The notes under the pieces: generated by a model
What the model was told of the DNA's origin: nothing
The model's input: the letters and a program-made list of their open reading frames with translations, nothing else
The model's database searches: none
Made by a program: the position numbers and the translations under genes
Part shown: one piece after another, positions 13,078 through 18,948 of the stretch
Position numbering within the stretch: the stretch's first letter is position 1
Layout of the letters: every line of letters begins with the position of its first letter
From: a virus
Direction: 5' to 3' (one strand)
Length of the DNA: 25,958 bases
IMG/VR virus record: IMGVR_UViG_3300047472_000254
Span: 1-25,958 of that record

Positions 13078-13874
13078 GTGTTCAAGCAATGTCTTGGGCG
13101 CTCTCTTTGCCCACTGAATCCCTGAAAGACTCCAGTGCGCGTCACGTGCTGTTGTGTCTGGCCAACTACGCCGGTTCGAACGGTGCTGGCGCCTTTCCAT
13201 CTGCCTCGACCCTGGCTCAGGACACCGGTCTGTCCGAGCGCACCGTGCGCTACAAGCTGGACGATTTGGAGAAGGTCGGGTTCATCCAGAAGGGCAATCA
13301 GGCCATTGCCGCTGTACACATCGATCGCCATGACCGCCGGCCAGTTGTTTACGACCTTCAACTAACGCGGGGTGCAAATCCTGCACCCCGTGCAAAGCGG
13401 GGTGCAGATGACGCCACGGGGTGCAATTCACAACAGAACGGGGTGCAGCCTGGAACAGTACGGGGTGCAGCGGCTGCACCCAATACATCAATTAACCATC
13501 AAGGAACCGAAGAGCAGCTGCAGCGCGACATCGCCGATGTGATTGCCGAGCAGAATCAGGCAGCGATCGAGTCGCTGGATGAACGCCAACGCTTCTCCAT
13601 GTTCGCCACTTGGCAGCCAGCAGCAAAGGCCATGGCTGATCAGCTCGCCATTGCTGGTTTACCCGATGACTCGGTGACCGTCGAACTGCTCGCCGGGTTT
13701 AAGGGTTTCTTCGTTGCCAAGCCAGCGACCGTCGACAGCGCTGCCGGATGGTGCTTCCGATTGGCGACCTGGGTAAGGCGTGAGCGAGTAAAGGCTGCTG
13801 GAAATGCCTCGTCCGCCGATTCGGACGAGTTCGACGACGACAACACCGAATGGATGAAAAGGGGTTCGATATGA
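13074..13874 (+). CDS. O-like replication initiator with N-terminal winged helix
   Basis: A protein of 266 residues. Residues 1-80 (SVQAMSWALSLP...HVLLCLANYAGSNGAGAFPSASTLAQDTGLSERTVRYKLDDLEKVGFI) are a winged-helix domain of the kind that opens many phage O-type initiators and should bind origin iterons. The linker (~100-135) is encoded by a stretch of direct GGGGTGCA repeats, as the lambda origin lies inside O. The C-terminal half is helical and would contact the helicase loader. The GTG at 13074 was chosen over ATG 13089 because it gives the SVQA start seen in this family, overlaps the preceding stop, and has GGAA upstream. It is followed by the P-like gene with an ATGA overlap. Confidence 0.88.
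   Translation: MSVQAMSWALSLPTESLKDSSARHVLLCLANYAGSNGAGAFPSASTLAQDTGLSERTVRYKLDDLEKVGFIQKGNQAIAAVHIDRHDRRPVVYDLQLTRGANPAPRAKRGADDATGCNSQQNGVQPGTVRGAAAAPNTSINHQGTEEQLQRDIADVIAEQNQAAIESLDERQRFSMFATWQPAAKAMADQLAIAGLPDDSVTVELLAGFKGFFVAKPATVDSAAGWCFRLATWVRRERVKAAGNASSADSDEFDDDNTEWMKRGSI
13367..13481. repeat. GGGGTGCA iterons, candidate replication origin
   Basis: Five direct copies of (C/G)CGGGGTGCA or CGGGGTGCA start near 13367, 13397, 13417, 13439 and 13461. Inverted copies lie at 13382-13390 (TGCACCCCG) and 13475-13481 (partial). Spacings of the direct copies are about 30, 19, 22 and 22 bp, or two to three helical turns. The repeats lie inside the initiator gene, as iterons do in lambda O. Confidence 0.75.
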
Positions 13875-14566
13875 GATCAGTTTCCACGCTAGCGGCCAAG
13901 GCGATGACCAAGGTCAGCCAGGGCGAGTTCATCGAAGCGACCACCGACGTATCAGTTCAGGCCCAACAGGATCGGGCCCGCGAAACCGGCGAGGTGATCA
14001 ACCAACTGTTCCGCCAGTTGCGCTCGATTCGCACTGCTTGGCGCCAGGCGTGGCCGGACAAGAAGGCCTACATGGAATCGAAAGCCACCTGGCTACAGGC
14101 GTTCATCGAGAACGGCATCTGCACCCAGGAGCAGATCGACATCGGCCTTATCCGTTGCCGCGTCGAACCGTCAGATTTCATCCCTAGCGTGGGCAAGTTC
14201 ATTCAGGGCTGCGTGCCAACCCCGGACATGATCGGCTTGCCCAGCGTCGATTCGGCGTTCAATCAGGCTATGCGCAATTGCCACCCGGCGATGCGCAGCG
14301 TTGCAAAGTGGTTTCACCCGGCGGTGTACCACGCCACGGCGGCTGCCGGATTTCACAGCTTACCGCTGCTCAGCCGCGAGCTGGGTTTGCTCAGTTTCGA
14401 GAAGCGATACATGGAGCAGGTGCGTAAGGTCTGGATGGGCGAGCAGCTACCAGCGGTACCGGTTGCGGAGTTGCCCGCGCCGGCGGCCGTGCGCAACTCG
14501 GTAATCGGTAATCAGGCGCTGGCCGATTTGCGGGCCATGCGTTCGCGGGGGGCGGCCCGTGCCTAA
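13871..14566 (+). CDS. Lambda P-like replication protein
   Basis: A protein of 231 residues. Its position directly after the initiator (ATGA overlap at 13871) and motifs such as INQLFRQLRSIRTAWRQAWPD (residues 40-60), FIENGICTQEQIDIGLIRCRV (80-100) and the downstream PSVGKFIQGC fit the replication P family, which brings the host DnaB helicase to the origin. The ATG at 13871 is preferred to an earlier in-frame ATG at 13850 because it overlaps the previous stop and has AGGGG 6 bases upstream. A C-terminal Ala/Pro-rich tail follows. It forms a replication pair with the preceding gene, in the order seen in lambdoid phages. Confidence 0.88.
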   Translation: MRSVSTLAAKAMTKVSQGEFIEATTDVSVQAQQDRARETGEVINQLFRQLRSIRTAWRQAWPDKKAYMESKATWLQAFIENGICTQEQIDIGLIRCRVEPSDFIPSVGKFIQGCVPTPDMIGLPSVDSAFNQAMRNCHPAMRSVAKWFHPAVYHATAAAGFHSLPLLSRELGLLSFEKRYMEQVRKVWMGEQLPAVPVAELPAPAAVRNSVIGNQALADLRAMRSRGAARA

Positions 14567-14762
14567 TCCACACCTGGTCCCTGCTGATCCCGCCGAGTAC
14601 CGCTACGCCGTGCACTGCTGCGGCTACAAGTGGGATCTGACCTTTGAGCAGGACCACGCTGCGGCCATTTTTAGGTGTGTCGAGATGGCCAAAGCCTACG
14701 GTGCGCGGATGTGGCCTACGACCTTTGAAGTCATCGACCGATTAACTGGAGAGTCTGTATGA
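14559..14762 (+). CDS. Small conserved phage protein, 67 residues
   Basis: A GTG start overlaps the stop of the P-like gene (GTGCCTAA), and the stop overlaps the next ATG. The peptide (YRYAVHCCGYKWDLTFEQDHAAAIFRCVEMAKAYGARMWPTTFEVIDR) has an alpha/beta pattern with a Cys-Cys pair and suggests a small compact fold. It is in the middle of a tightly coupled early operon. I do not recognise a function. Confidence 0.8.
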   Translation: MPNPHLVPADPAEYRYAVHCCGYKWDLTFEQDHAAAIFRCVEMAKAYGARMWPTTFEVIDRLTGESV

Positions 14763-15190
14763 CACCCGCCAAACTCAGGCTGTTCAAGCAAAAACCGTCC
14801 CGCGCCAAACCAGTCGACCGGGAAGGGCAGGAACAGGCCGCGTTGATGCGCGAGCTTGAGCTGCGCTACCCGGCAGTGTTCGAGTTGATCTACCACGTTC
14901 CCAACGGCGGGCACCGCGTCAAGGCGGTCGCTGGCAAGCTGAAGGCCCAGGGTGTGAAAGCCGGTATTCCCGACCTGGTGCTGACCATGGCGCGCGGCGG
15001 ATTCTTTGGGCTGTACATCGAATTCAAGGCGACACCGCCGAACGACGCTGCTATCTCGCCAAGCCAGCATGAACGCATCCGCAAGCTCAATGAGCAGGGG
15101 TATTTGGCGGTGGTGTGCCGTGGGCACTTCGATACGGTGGAGCAGATCCGCGCTTACCTGCGACTCGCTCCCACAGTGGTGGCCGCATGA
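14759..15190 (+). CDS. VRR-NUC domain nuclease
   Basis: A protein of 143 residues with the virus-type replication-repair nuclease fold of the PD-(D/E)XK superfamily. The catalytic signature is GIPDLVLTMARGG-FFGLYIEFKA, with the Asp of PDL, the Glu and the Lys of EFK at about residues 69, 87 and 89; an N-terminal Glu-Gln helix and the motif PNGGHR lie upstream. Stand-alone VRR-NUC proteins of phages often act as Holliday-junction or branch-cutting nucleases, and the role here is probably recombination or replication intermediate processing. It overlaps both neighbours by four bases (ATGA). Confidence 0.85.
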   Translation: MTPAKLRLFKQKPSRAKPVDREGQEQAALMRELELRYPAVFELIYHVPNGGHRVKAVAGKLKAQGVKAGIPDLVLTMARGGFFGLYIEFKATPPNDAAISPSQHERIRKLNEQGYLAVVCRGHFDTVEQIRAYLRLAPTVVAA

Positions 15191-16473
15191 CAATGACCGT
15201 GGCCTTCTCCGATGCCGAGATTCGTCGGCGTGCCGATGATCCGGCCGCGGTGCTAATGCGTGACCCGCGTCACCCAGGGCTGTATTTCCGGTTCACCGAG
15301 GCGCGGCCGCGGGGGACCTGGAGTCTGGTAGTGCGCAAGAAGTGGAACCGGATTGGCGCCTATCCGGATCTGTCGGCGAAGGCGGTGCTGGCAGCATTGC
15401 CTGACCTGCGCATGCGCCTGAGCACCGATCCGGAAGCAGGTGCCGCCGTGTCGCCGTGGGCAAAACTGGGCGAGCTGCTGAGTTGGTACGCCGACCGGAT
15501 GAGCCGCGACCGCAACCTCTCCGACAAGCGCAAGGCCACCGGCAAGTCAGCCATCGCCTGTCACCTGATCCCGCGCGTGGGCGATTTGGCGCTTGCTGAT
15601 GTGCGCCATGGCACCCTCGATACCCAGTTGATGTGGCCACTGCAGGAGATGCTGTCGCTGGAGTTTGTCCGGCTGATCTTTGGCCTGTTGGTGGTCGCCT
15701 GCCGTCAGGCGCACACGCTGGGTCTGATCCCGGTCAACCCGATGGCGGGCATCAAGTTCAGCGACTTCTCCAAGACCAAGATCAAGGCCAAGCCGGCACG
15801 CCTGCGCGGTGTGCAAATCGAGGGGCTGCTCAGCCAGTTGCGTGAGCTGTTCGAGTTCGATCCGCAGCCGGCCATGCTCGCCCTGATGATGCTGTGTCAC
15901 GGCACCCGGATTGGCGAAACTCGCAAAGCCCAGTGGTCACACATCAGCCTGGCCGAGCGCACCTGGTATCTGCCGGTGGGCAATACTAAGACTCGCGTTG
16001 AGCATTCGCTCCCACTGACCGATCAAGTCTGCTCCCTTCTAATCCGGTACCGCGCGGCGCAACAAGCGAGTCATTACGACGGCGATTGCCTGTTTCGCTC
16101 CCACAGTGGAAAGGGCATGAGCGAAGGGCAGGCCAGCGCCGTGTTCACCGGGCTGGGGAAGGGCGAGTGGAGCAGTCACGACCTGCGCAAGTTGGCCAGG
16201 ACCGGATGGGCAGATCTCGGTATCGACTTCCTGATCGGCGAGATGCTGATCAACCATGCCATGGGCCACAACGTGCAGGCCTACATCCACACCACCGTGG
16301 AAGAGCGCAAACGTGCTGCCCTCGAACTGTGGCACGCCCATTTAGACGCCAAGGGTTTTTCCCTGATTCACGGGTTGAAGGACGGTAGAAACGAAAATTC
16401 GGGTAACTCGCTGGAAGCTACAGAAAACAAGGCCTGCAAGGCCATTCAAGAATCAACCATAGGCGAGGTTTAA
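15187..16473 (+). CDS. Internal tyrosine recombinase in the early operon
   Basis: A protein of 428 residues with an N-terminal arm/core-binding part (residues ~1-205) and a catalytic domain holding R241 (CHGTRIGE), K268, H331-x-x-R334 (HDLRK), H357 and nucleophile Y366. All expected residues are present, so it is probably active. The ATG at 15187 overlaps the stop of the VRR-NUC gene. No att-like site lies beside it. It sits in the middle of the replication operon and so would act during the lytic phase, unlike the Int at 1636. It may resolve concatemers or recombine with a second target; both are guesses. A Ser/Asn-rich C-terminal tail extends past the catalytic domain. Confidence 0.88.
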   Translation: MTMTVAFSDAEIRRRADDPAAVLMRDPRHPGLYFRFTEARPRGTWSLVVRKKWNRIGAYPDLSAKAVLAALPDLRMRLSTDPEAGAAVSPWAKLGELLSWYADRMSRDRNLSDKRKATGKSAIACHLIPRVGDLALADVRHGTLDTQLMWPLQEMLSLEFVRLIFGLLVVACRQAHTLGLIPVNPMAGIKFSDFSKTKIKAKPARLRGVQIEGLLSQLRELFEFDPQPAMLALMMLCHGTRIGETRKAQWSHISLAERTWYLPVGNTKTRVEHSLPLTDQVCSLLIRYRAAQQASHYDGDCLFRSHSGKGMSEGQASAVFTGLGKGEWSSHDLRKLARTGWADLGIDFLIGEMLINHAMGHNVQAYIHTTVEERKRAALELWHAHLDAKGFSLIHGLKDGRNENSGNSLEATENKACKAIQESTIGEV

Positions 16474-16478
16474 AAATA

Positions 16479-16800
16479 ATGAAAAAGCAGCATGGCCCCG
16501 CCTTCAAAGTCGATCAGCTCGACCTGGCGCAGTGCTCAATCTGTCGGGGCAAGGCGGTTGTTAAGGGCGTTTTTCACGAATTGGCCTGCGTCCCAGTGCA
16601 ACGCTTCCGGCTGGGTTTCGGCTGACACTGGCGAGGCCCTGCCGCTGGAAGTGCTGGTAACCCAGCTGAGCATCCGGCTTAAGGCCACCGAACACCAGGT
16701 CGAACTATTGAAGCGCGAGCCGCTGACGTCTGGTCCGGCTGCGCAGTACGAACGGAATAACCGCCGCGGCGCCGGCGGCACCAACTTCACCGGGGATTGA
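16479..16800 (+). pseudogene. Zinc-ribbon early protein with a frameshift
   Basis: From the ATG at 16479 the frame reads MKKQHGPAFKVDQLDLAQCSICRGKAVVKGVFHELAC and is then diverted after GTC, ending 17 codons short of any use. If one C of the CCC at 16592-16594 is dropped, it continues in the other frame as VQCNASGWVSADTGEALPLEVLVTQL to 16800, giving a protein of about 106 residues with a C-x2-C...C-x2-C zinc ribbon. The reconstructed protein fits the size of zinc-ribbon genes in this slot of Pseudomonas phages. The second half keeps an open frame and the cysteine pair, so the insertion is recent, or it is a sequencing error or a programmed shift. Confidence 0.8.
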
Positions 16801-16809
16801 GGGAACGCC

Positions 16810-17373
16810 ATGGGCATCTATAAAGACGTGATGGGCACGCTGGTTCGGGTACTTGCCGCGGACAGCATCGACAACAGCACCATGCAAAGCTGGCAGAAGC
16901 TGATCGACGCCGACCTTCGCCAAGGCGGTACCGGCAGTTCATTGTCAGTACGCGACAAGTTCGATTATGACTGCTGTCTCTACGCGCTGCTGCACCGTCA
17001 GCTTGAGCCGGCCCAGTGGGACGTTCTGGTCGCCAAGTATTCGACACACAAGGCCAACAAGGTTGCCGCCATCGGCCGCCTTGTGGCCCGCATGGTTTCC
17101 CCAGCACCGCAACTGTTCATCTACAAGGCGCTTACTGCGTGGGCCATCCCCAAGCTGAAGGGGCTCCAGTCCGGCAAGCGATCCACCGACATGATCGTCC
17201 TGCCGGCCGAGTTCTACGACATGAACACCTGGGACGTGGAGGGCAAGCCAGAGTCGACACGCCGGCGTTGGAAGACCGGCATCGCCAAGCGTCTTGAGTC
17301 GTTGGAAGAGGCCGCTGTCATCCATGCGACGGAGATATTCGACCGGGAAGAAATCTTTATTGATGCTGCTTGA
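16810..17373 (+). CDS. Conserved protein in the late-regulator slot
   Basis: A protein of 187 residues with a GAGGGA ribosome site about 6 bases before the ATG. The sequence is mixed alpha/beta with basic patches (RLVARMVSPAPQLFIYKALTAWAIPKLKGLQSGKR; WKTGIAKRLESLEEA) and no domain I can name. It is the last gene of the early rightward operon and is followed by a promoter and two terminators before the holin gene, exactly where lambdoid phages keep Q or another late activator. On position alone it is a candidate antiterminator. I see no zinc finger of the lambda Q type. Confidence 0.75.
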   Translation: MGIYKDVMGTLVRVLAADSIDNSTMQSWQKLIDADLRQGGTGSSLSVRDKFDYDCCLYALLHRQLEPAQWDVLVAKYSTHKANKVAAIGRLVARMVSPAPQLFIYKALTAWAIPKLKGLQSGKRSTDMIVLPAEFYDMNTWDVEGKPESTRRRWKTGIAKRLESLEEAAVIHATEIFDREEIFIDAA

Positions 17374-17398
17374 CGTAGTGGCGGAATGATCGTAATTT
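17370..17398 (+). promoter_or_regulatory. Candidate late promoter (pR'-like)
   Basis: TTGACG (17370-17375) and TAATTT (17393-17398) are separated by exactly 17 bases; the same two hexamers make up PL. It begins inside the last codons of the preceding gene. Transcripts starting near 17405 would meet two terminators before the holin gene. Confidence 0.65.
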
Positions 17399-17439
17399 AG
17401 CCCCATCATGTCGATCTTGCGCGTTATGAGAGACGACAC

Positions 17440-17468
17440 AAAAAGCCCAGTCATCCGCTGGGCTTTTT
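17440..17468 (+). terminator. Rho-independent terminator before the holin (first)
   Basis: AAAAAGCCCAG/CTGGGCTTTTT, an 11-bp stem with a 7-base loop and a T-run. It is strong in both directions. It lies about 35 bases into the transcript of the late promoter. Confidence 0.88.
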
Positions 17469-17484
17469 ACTTTCTATTTCCAAG

Positions 17485-17509
17485 GCCTCGCCATCGTGCG
17501 GGGCTTTTT
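17485..17509 (+). terminator. Rho-independent terminator before the holin (second)
   Basis: GCCTCGC/GCGGGGC (one T-G pair) with a 6-base loop and five Ts, 16 bases after the first terminator. The rest of the stretch to 17598 shows no gene. Tandem terminators ahead of a lysis gene point to antitermination control. Confidence 0.7.
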
Positions 17510-17598
17510 CGTTTTCGGCTCCACCACACCCATCGCTCCGAGCTGGGAGTGCTGCTGGAGCCGGACCTATACCGCTCCCCGCGAGGGAGGAATCCGAG

Positions 17599-17928
17599 AT
17601 GCCGAACATGCCCGACAAACCAGACACCTGGCTCATTGTCATGGCCTGGCTTAGCCAGCATGCCCCGATGTTCTATGCAGCAGCGCTATCGTGCTGGATT
17701 GCTTTCCTCCGCGTCATTTACGGCGGGGGAGGACGGCGGCAGGCACTCCTGGAATCCTGCCTGTGCGGTGCGATCACAGCCGGGGCATTCCCGCTGCTCG
17801 AGTACTTCAACCTCCCATCAAGTCTGGCTGCAGCTCTCGGCGCGGTTATCGGCACCCTCGGCGTAAAGAAGGTGGCCGCCTTGGCCGACAGATTCACCGA
17901 CTTCAAATTGCCCAAGAGGCAGGAGTGA
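17599..17928 (+). CDS. Lambda S-type holin
   Basis: A protein of 109 residues with three membrane helices (about 22-40, 50-68 and 74-92) and a basic C-terminus. The pattern YGGGGRRQALLESCLCGAITAGAFPLLEYF and GAVIGTLGVKKVAAL follows lambda S (RYNGG...IDATMCAIIAW...IGYIGTDSI). It should form holes in the inner membrane at lysis. AGGGAGG stands 8 bases before the ATG. A second ATG at codon 4 (MPNMPDK) recalls the dual start of lambda S, but there is no extra charge between the two, so a holin/antiholin pair is not strongly indicated. No endolysin or spanin genes follow. Confidence 0.9.
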   Translation: MPNMPDKPDTWLIVMAWLSQHAPMFYAAALSCWIAFLRVIYGGGGRRQALLESCLCGAITAGAFPLLEYFNLPSSLAAALGAVIGTLGVKKVAALADRFTDFKLPKRQE

Positions 17929-17931
17929 CCC

Positions 17932-17988
17932 ATGCAACTGATCGACAACTGGAAACATTGTTGTTTGGAGCTGTATGCCACGACTTAA
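17932..17988 (+). pseudogene. Truncated start of a small phage gene (18 codons)
   Basis: After GGAG, an ATG at 17932 opens MQLIDNWKHC..., which resembles the first residues of a short membrane protein often found after the holin in Pseudomonas phages (LIDNWK/R start). Here it runs into unrelated codons and stops after 18 residues, overlapping the start of the HNH gene. It looks like the stub left by a deletion or replacement that removed this gene. It could also be a chance frame; I base this on the N-terminal motif. Confidence 0.5.
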
Positions 17989-18298
17989 AACGTTACCGCC
18001 TCGAATGATGCAAGCTGAAGGTAGGCCATTCGCCATCCCCATTGCACCTGAGGGTGCAGACGGTTGGGGTTCGGGTCGAGGTGGTCGACCTTGGCGGCGT
18101 AAGCGAGCCGCGATCCTCTTGCGTGACGAGTACACGTGTCAGGCTTGCGGCGTCATCACCTCGCAGCTTGAGGTGGATCACATCATCAACCGCGCCCGTG
18201 GCGGGTCTGACGATGATGAGAATCTCCAGGCGCTCTGCATCCCATGCCACAAGCTGAAGACCGCCGCCGAGTCGGCCGAGGGCGCGGGGCGATTGTGA
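17975..18298 (+). CDS. HNH endonuclease of the packaging region
   Basis: A protein of 107 residues with a compact HNH fold: C-x2-C (CQACG), EVDHIINRARGG and CIPCHKLK (about residues 54-95). A Trp/Arg-rich start (GWGSGRGGRPWRRKRAAIL) probably contacts DNA. HNH proteins placed directly before the terminase genes of HK97-like cos phages stimulate terminase cutting at cos, and this one is in that place. GGAG lies 5 bases upstream of the ATG. It partly overlaps the gene stub before it. Confidence 0.9.
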   Translation: MPRLKTLPPRMMQAEGRPFAIPIAPEGADGWGSGRGGRPWRRKRAAILLRDEYTCQACGVITSQLEVDHIINRARGGSDDDENLQALCIPCHKLKTAAESAEGAGRL

Positions 18299-18399
18299 TG
18301 TCCGACGATCTCGTCGATCCCATGCGAATCGGAATCGACTGGGTCGTGTGGCACGTCAGTACCCCGGGGCGGGTCGAAACCTTGGAAGGTTTCGCATAG
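18298..18399 (+). CDS. Possible 33-residue peptide
   Basis: An ATG overlaps the HNH stop (TGATG) and starts a 33-codon frame (MSDDLVDPMRIGIDWVVW...LEGFA). Coupling to the previous gene is its only support. The end of the frame lies across the palindrome at 18375-18394, which is more easily explained as a DNA site. The remaining 54 bases before terS hold no gene. Confidence 0.35.
   Translation: MSDDLVDPMRIGIDWVVWHVSTPGRVETLEGFA
18375..18394. repeat. 20-bp palindrome upstream of terS (possible cos/packaging site)
   Basis: CGAAACCTT (18375-18383) and AAGGTTTCG (18386-18394) are exact inverse complements with two bases between. A CCCCGGGG palindrome lies just before (18362-18369). The pair lies between the HNH gene and the small terminase gene, where HK97-like phages keep cos or terminase-binding sites. 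Confidence 0.5.
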
Positions 18400-18453
18400 G
18401 ACACCGCCCCCGACCGCACGGACAGATTTTTTCCCCACACAGGTTTTTTGTTA

Positions 18454-18948
18454 ATGGCGTTAACAACCAAACAGCGTGCTTTTGTCGACGCTGTGAGGGG
18501 AGGTGCGTCCAACAAAGATGCAGCGATAGCCGCAGGATATGCGGCCTCCAGCGCTTCGGTCGCCGGTTCACGATTGGCCAAACACCCGAATGTCCTCGCG
18601 GCACTGGCCTCTTCACCTATTAACAAAAATGTTAAAGCCGGCCCCAAGCCGGTAAGTGAAAAACCGCAGGCCGAGGACCTTGCCCGGGGGGATGCCGAAT
18701 CCTCTTTCGACTTTTCCAAGGCGATGACGTTTACCGATCCGAAAGCATTCTTGATCGCGACCATGAACGACTACGACGCGGACGCGAAGCTTCGGGTCGA
18801 CGCAGCCAAAGCACTCATGCCGTTCATTCATCCCCGTAAAGGCGAGGGTGGAAAAAAGGAAGAAAAGGAAGACGCTGCGAAGAAAGCCGCCAAGGGTAAG
18901 TTCGGCGCCGCCACTCCACCCCCTACTCATTTGCGATCGGTGAAATAA
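18454..18948 (+). CDS. terS: Terminase small subunit
   Basis: A protein of 164 residues. The N-terminal helix-turn-helix (TTKQRAFVDAVRGGASNKDAAIAAGYAASSASVAGSRLAKHPNVLAAL, about residues 3-50) is typical of small terminases that recognise the packaging site. The middle carries SSFDFSKAMTF...DYDADAKLRVDAAKALMPFIHPRKG, and the C-terminal tail is charged and disordered. The ATG at 18454 is preferred to an in-frame TTG two codons before. The stop is directly followed by the GTG of the large subunit. It should bind near cos and load the large subunit onto DNA. Confidence 0.92.
   Translation: MALTTKQRAFVDAVRGGASNKDAAIAAGYAASSASVAGSRLAKHPNVLAALASSPINKNVKAGPKPVSEKPQAEDLARGDAESSFDFSKAMTFTDPKAFLIATMNDYDADAKLRVDAAKALMPFIHPRKGEGGKKEEKEDAAKKAAKGKFGAATPPPTHLRSVK

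Noticed and set aside
13367-13481. CRISPR-like repeat array
   Set aside because: Repeats of only 8-10 bp at uneven spacing, in both orientations and inside a coding region, do not fit CRISPR. They fit origin iterons.
16945-17454. Leftward open frame opposite the late-regulator slot gene
   Set aside because: It is antisense to a gene with a good ribosome site, and it runs through the late promoter and first terminator.
17599-17607. Holin/antiholin pair from the two start codons
   Set aside because: The two extra residues between the starts carry no charge, unlike lambda S, so dual function is not supported.
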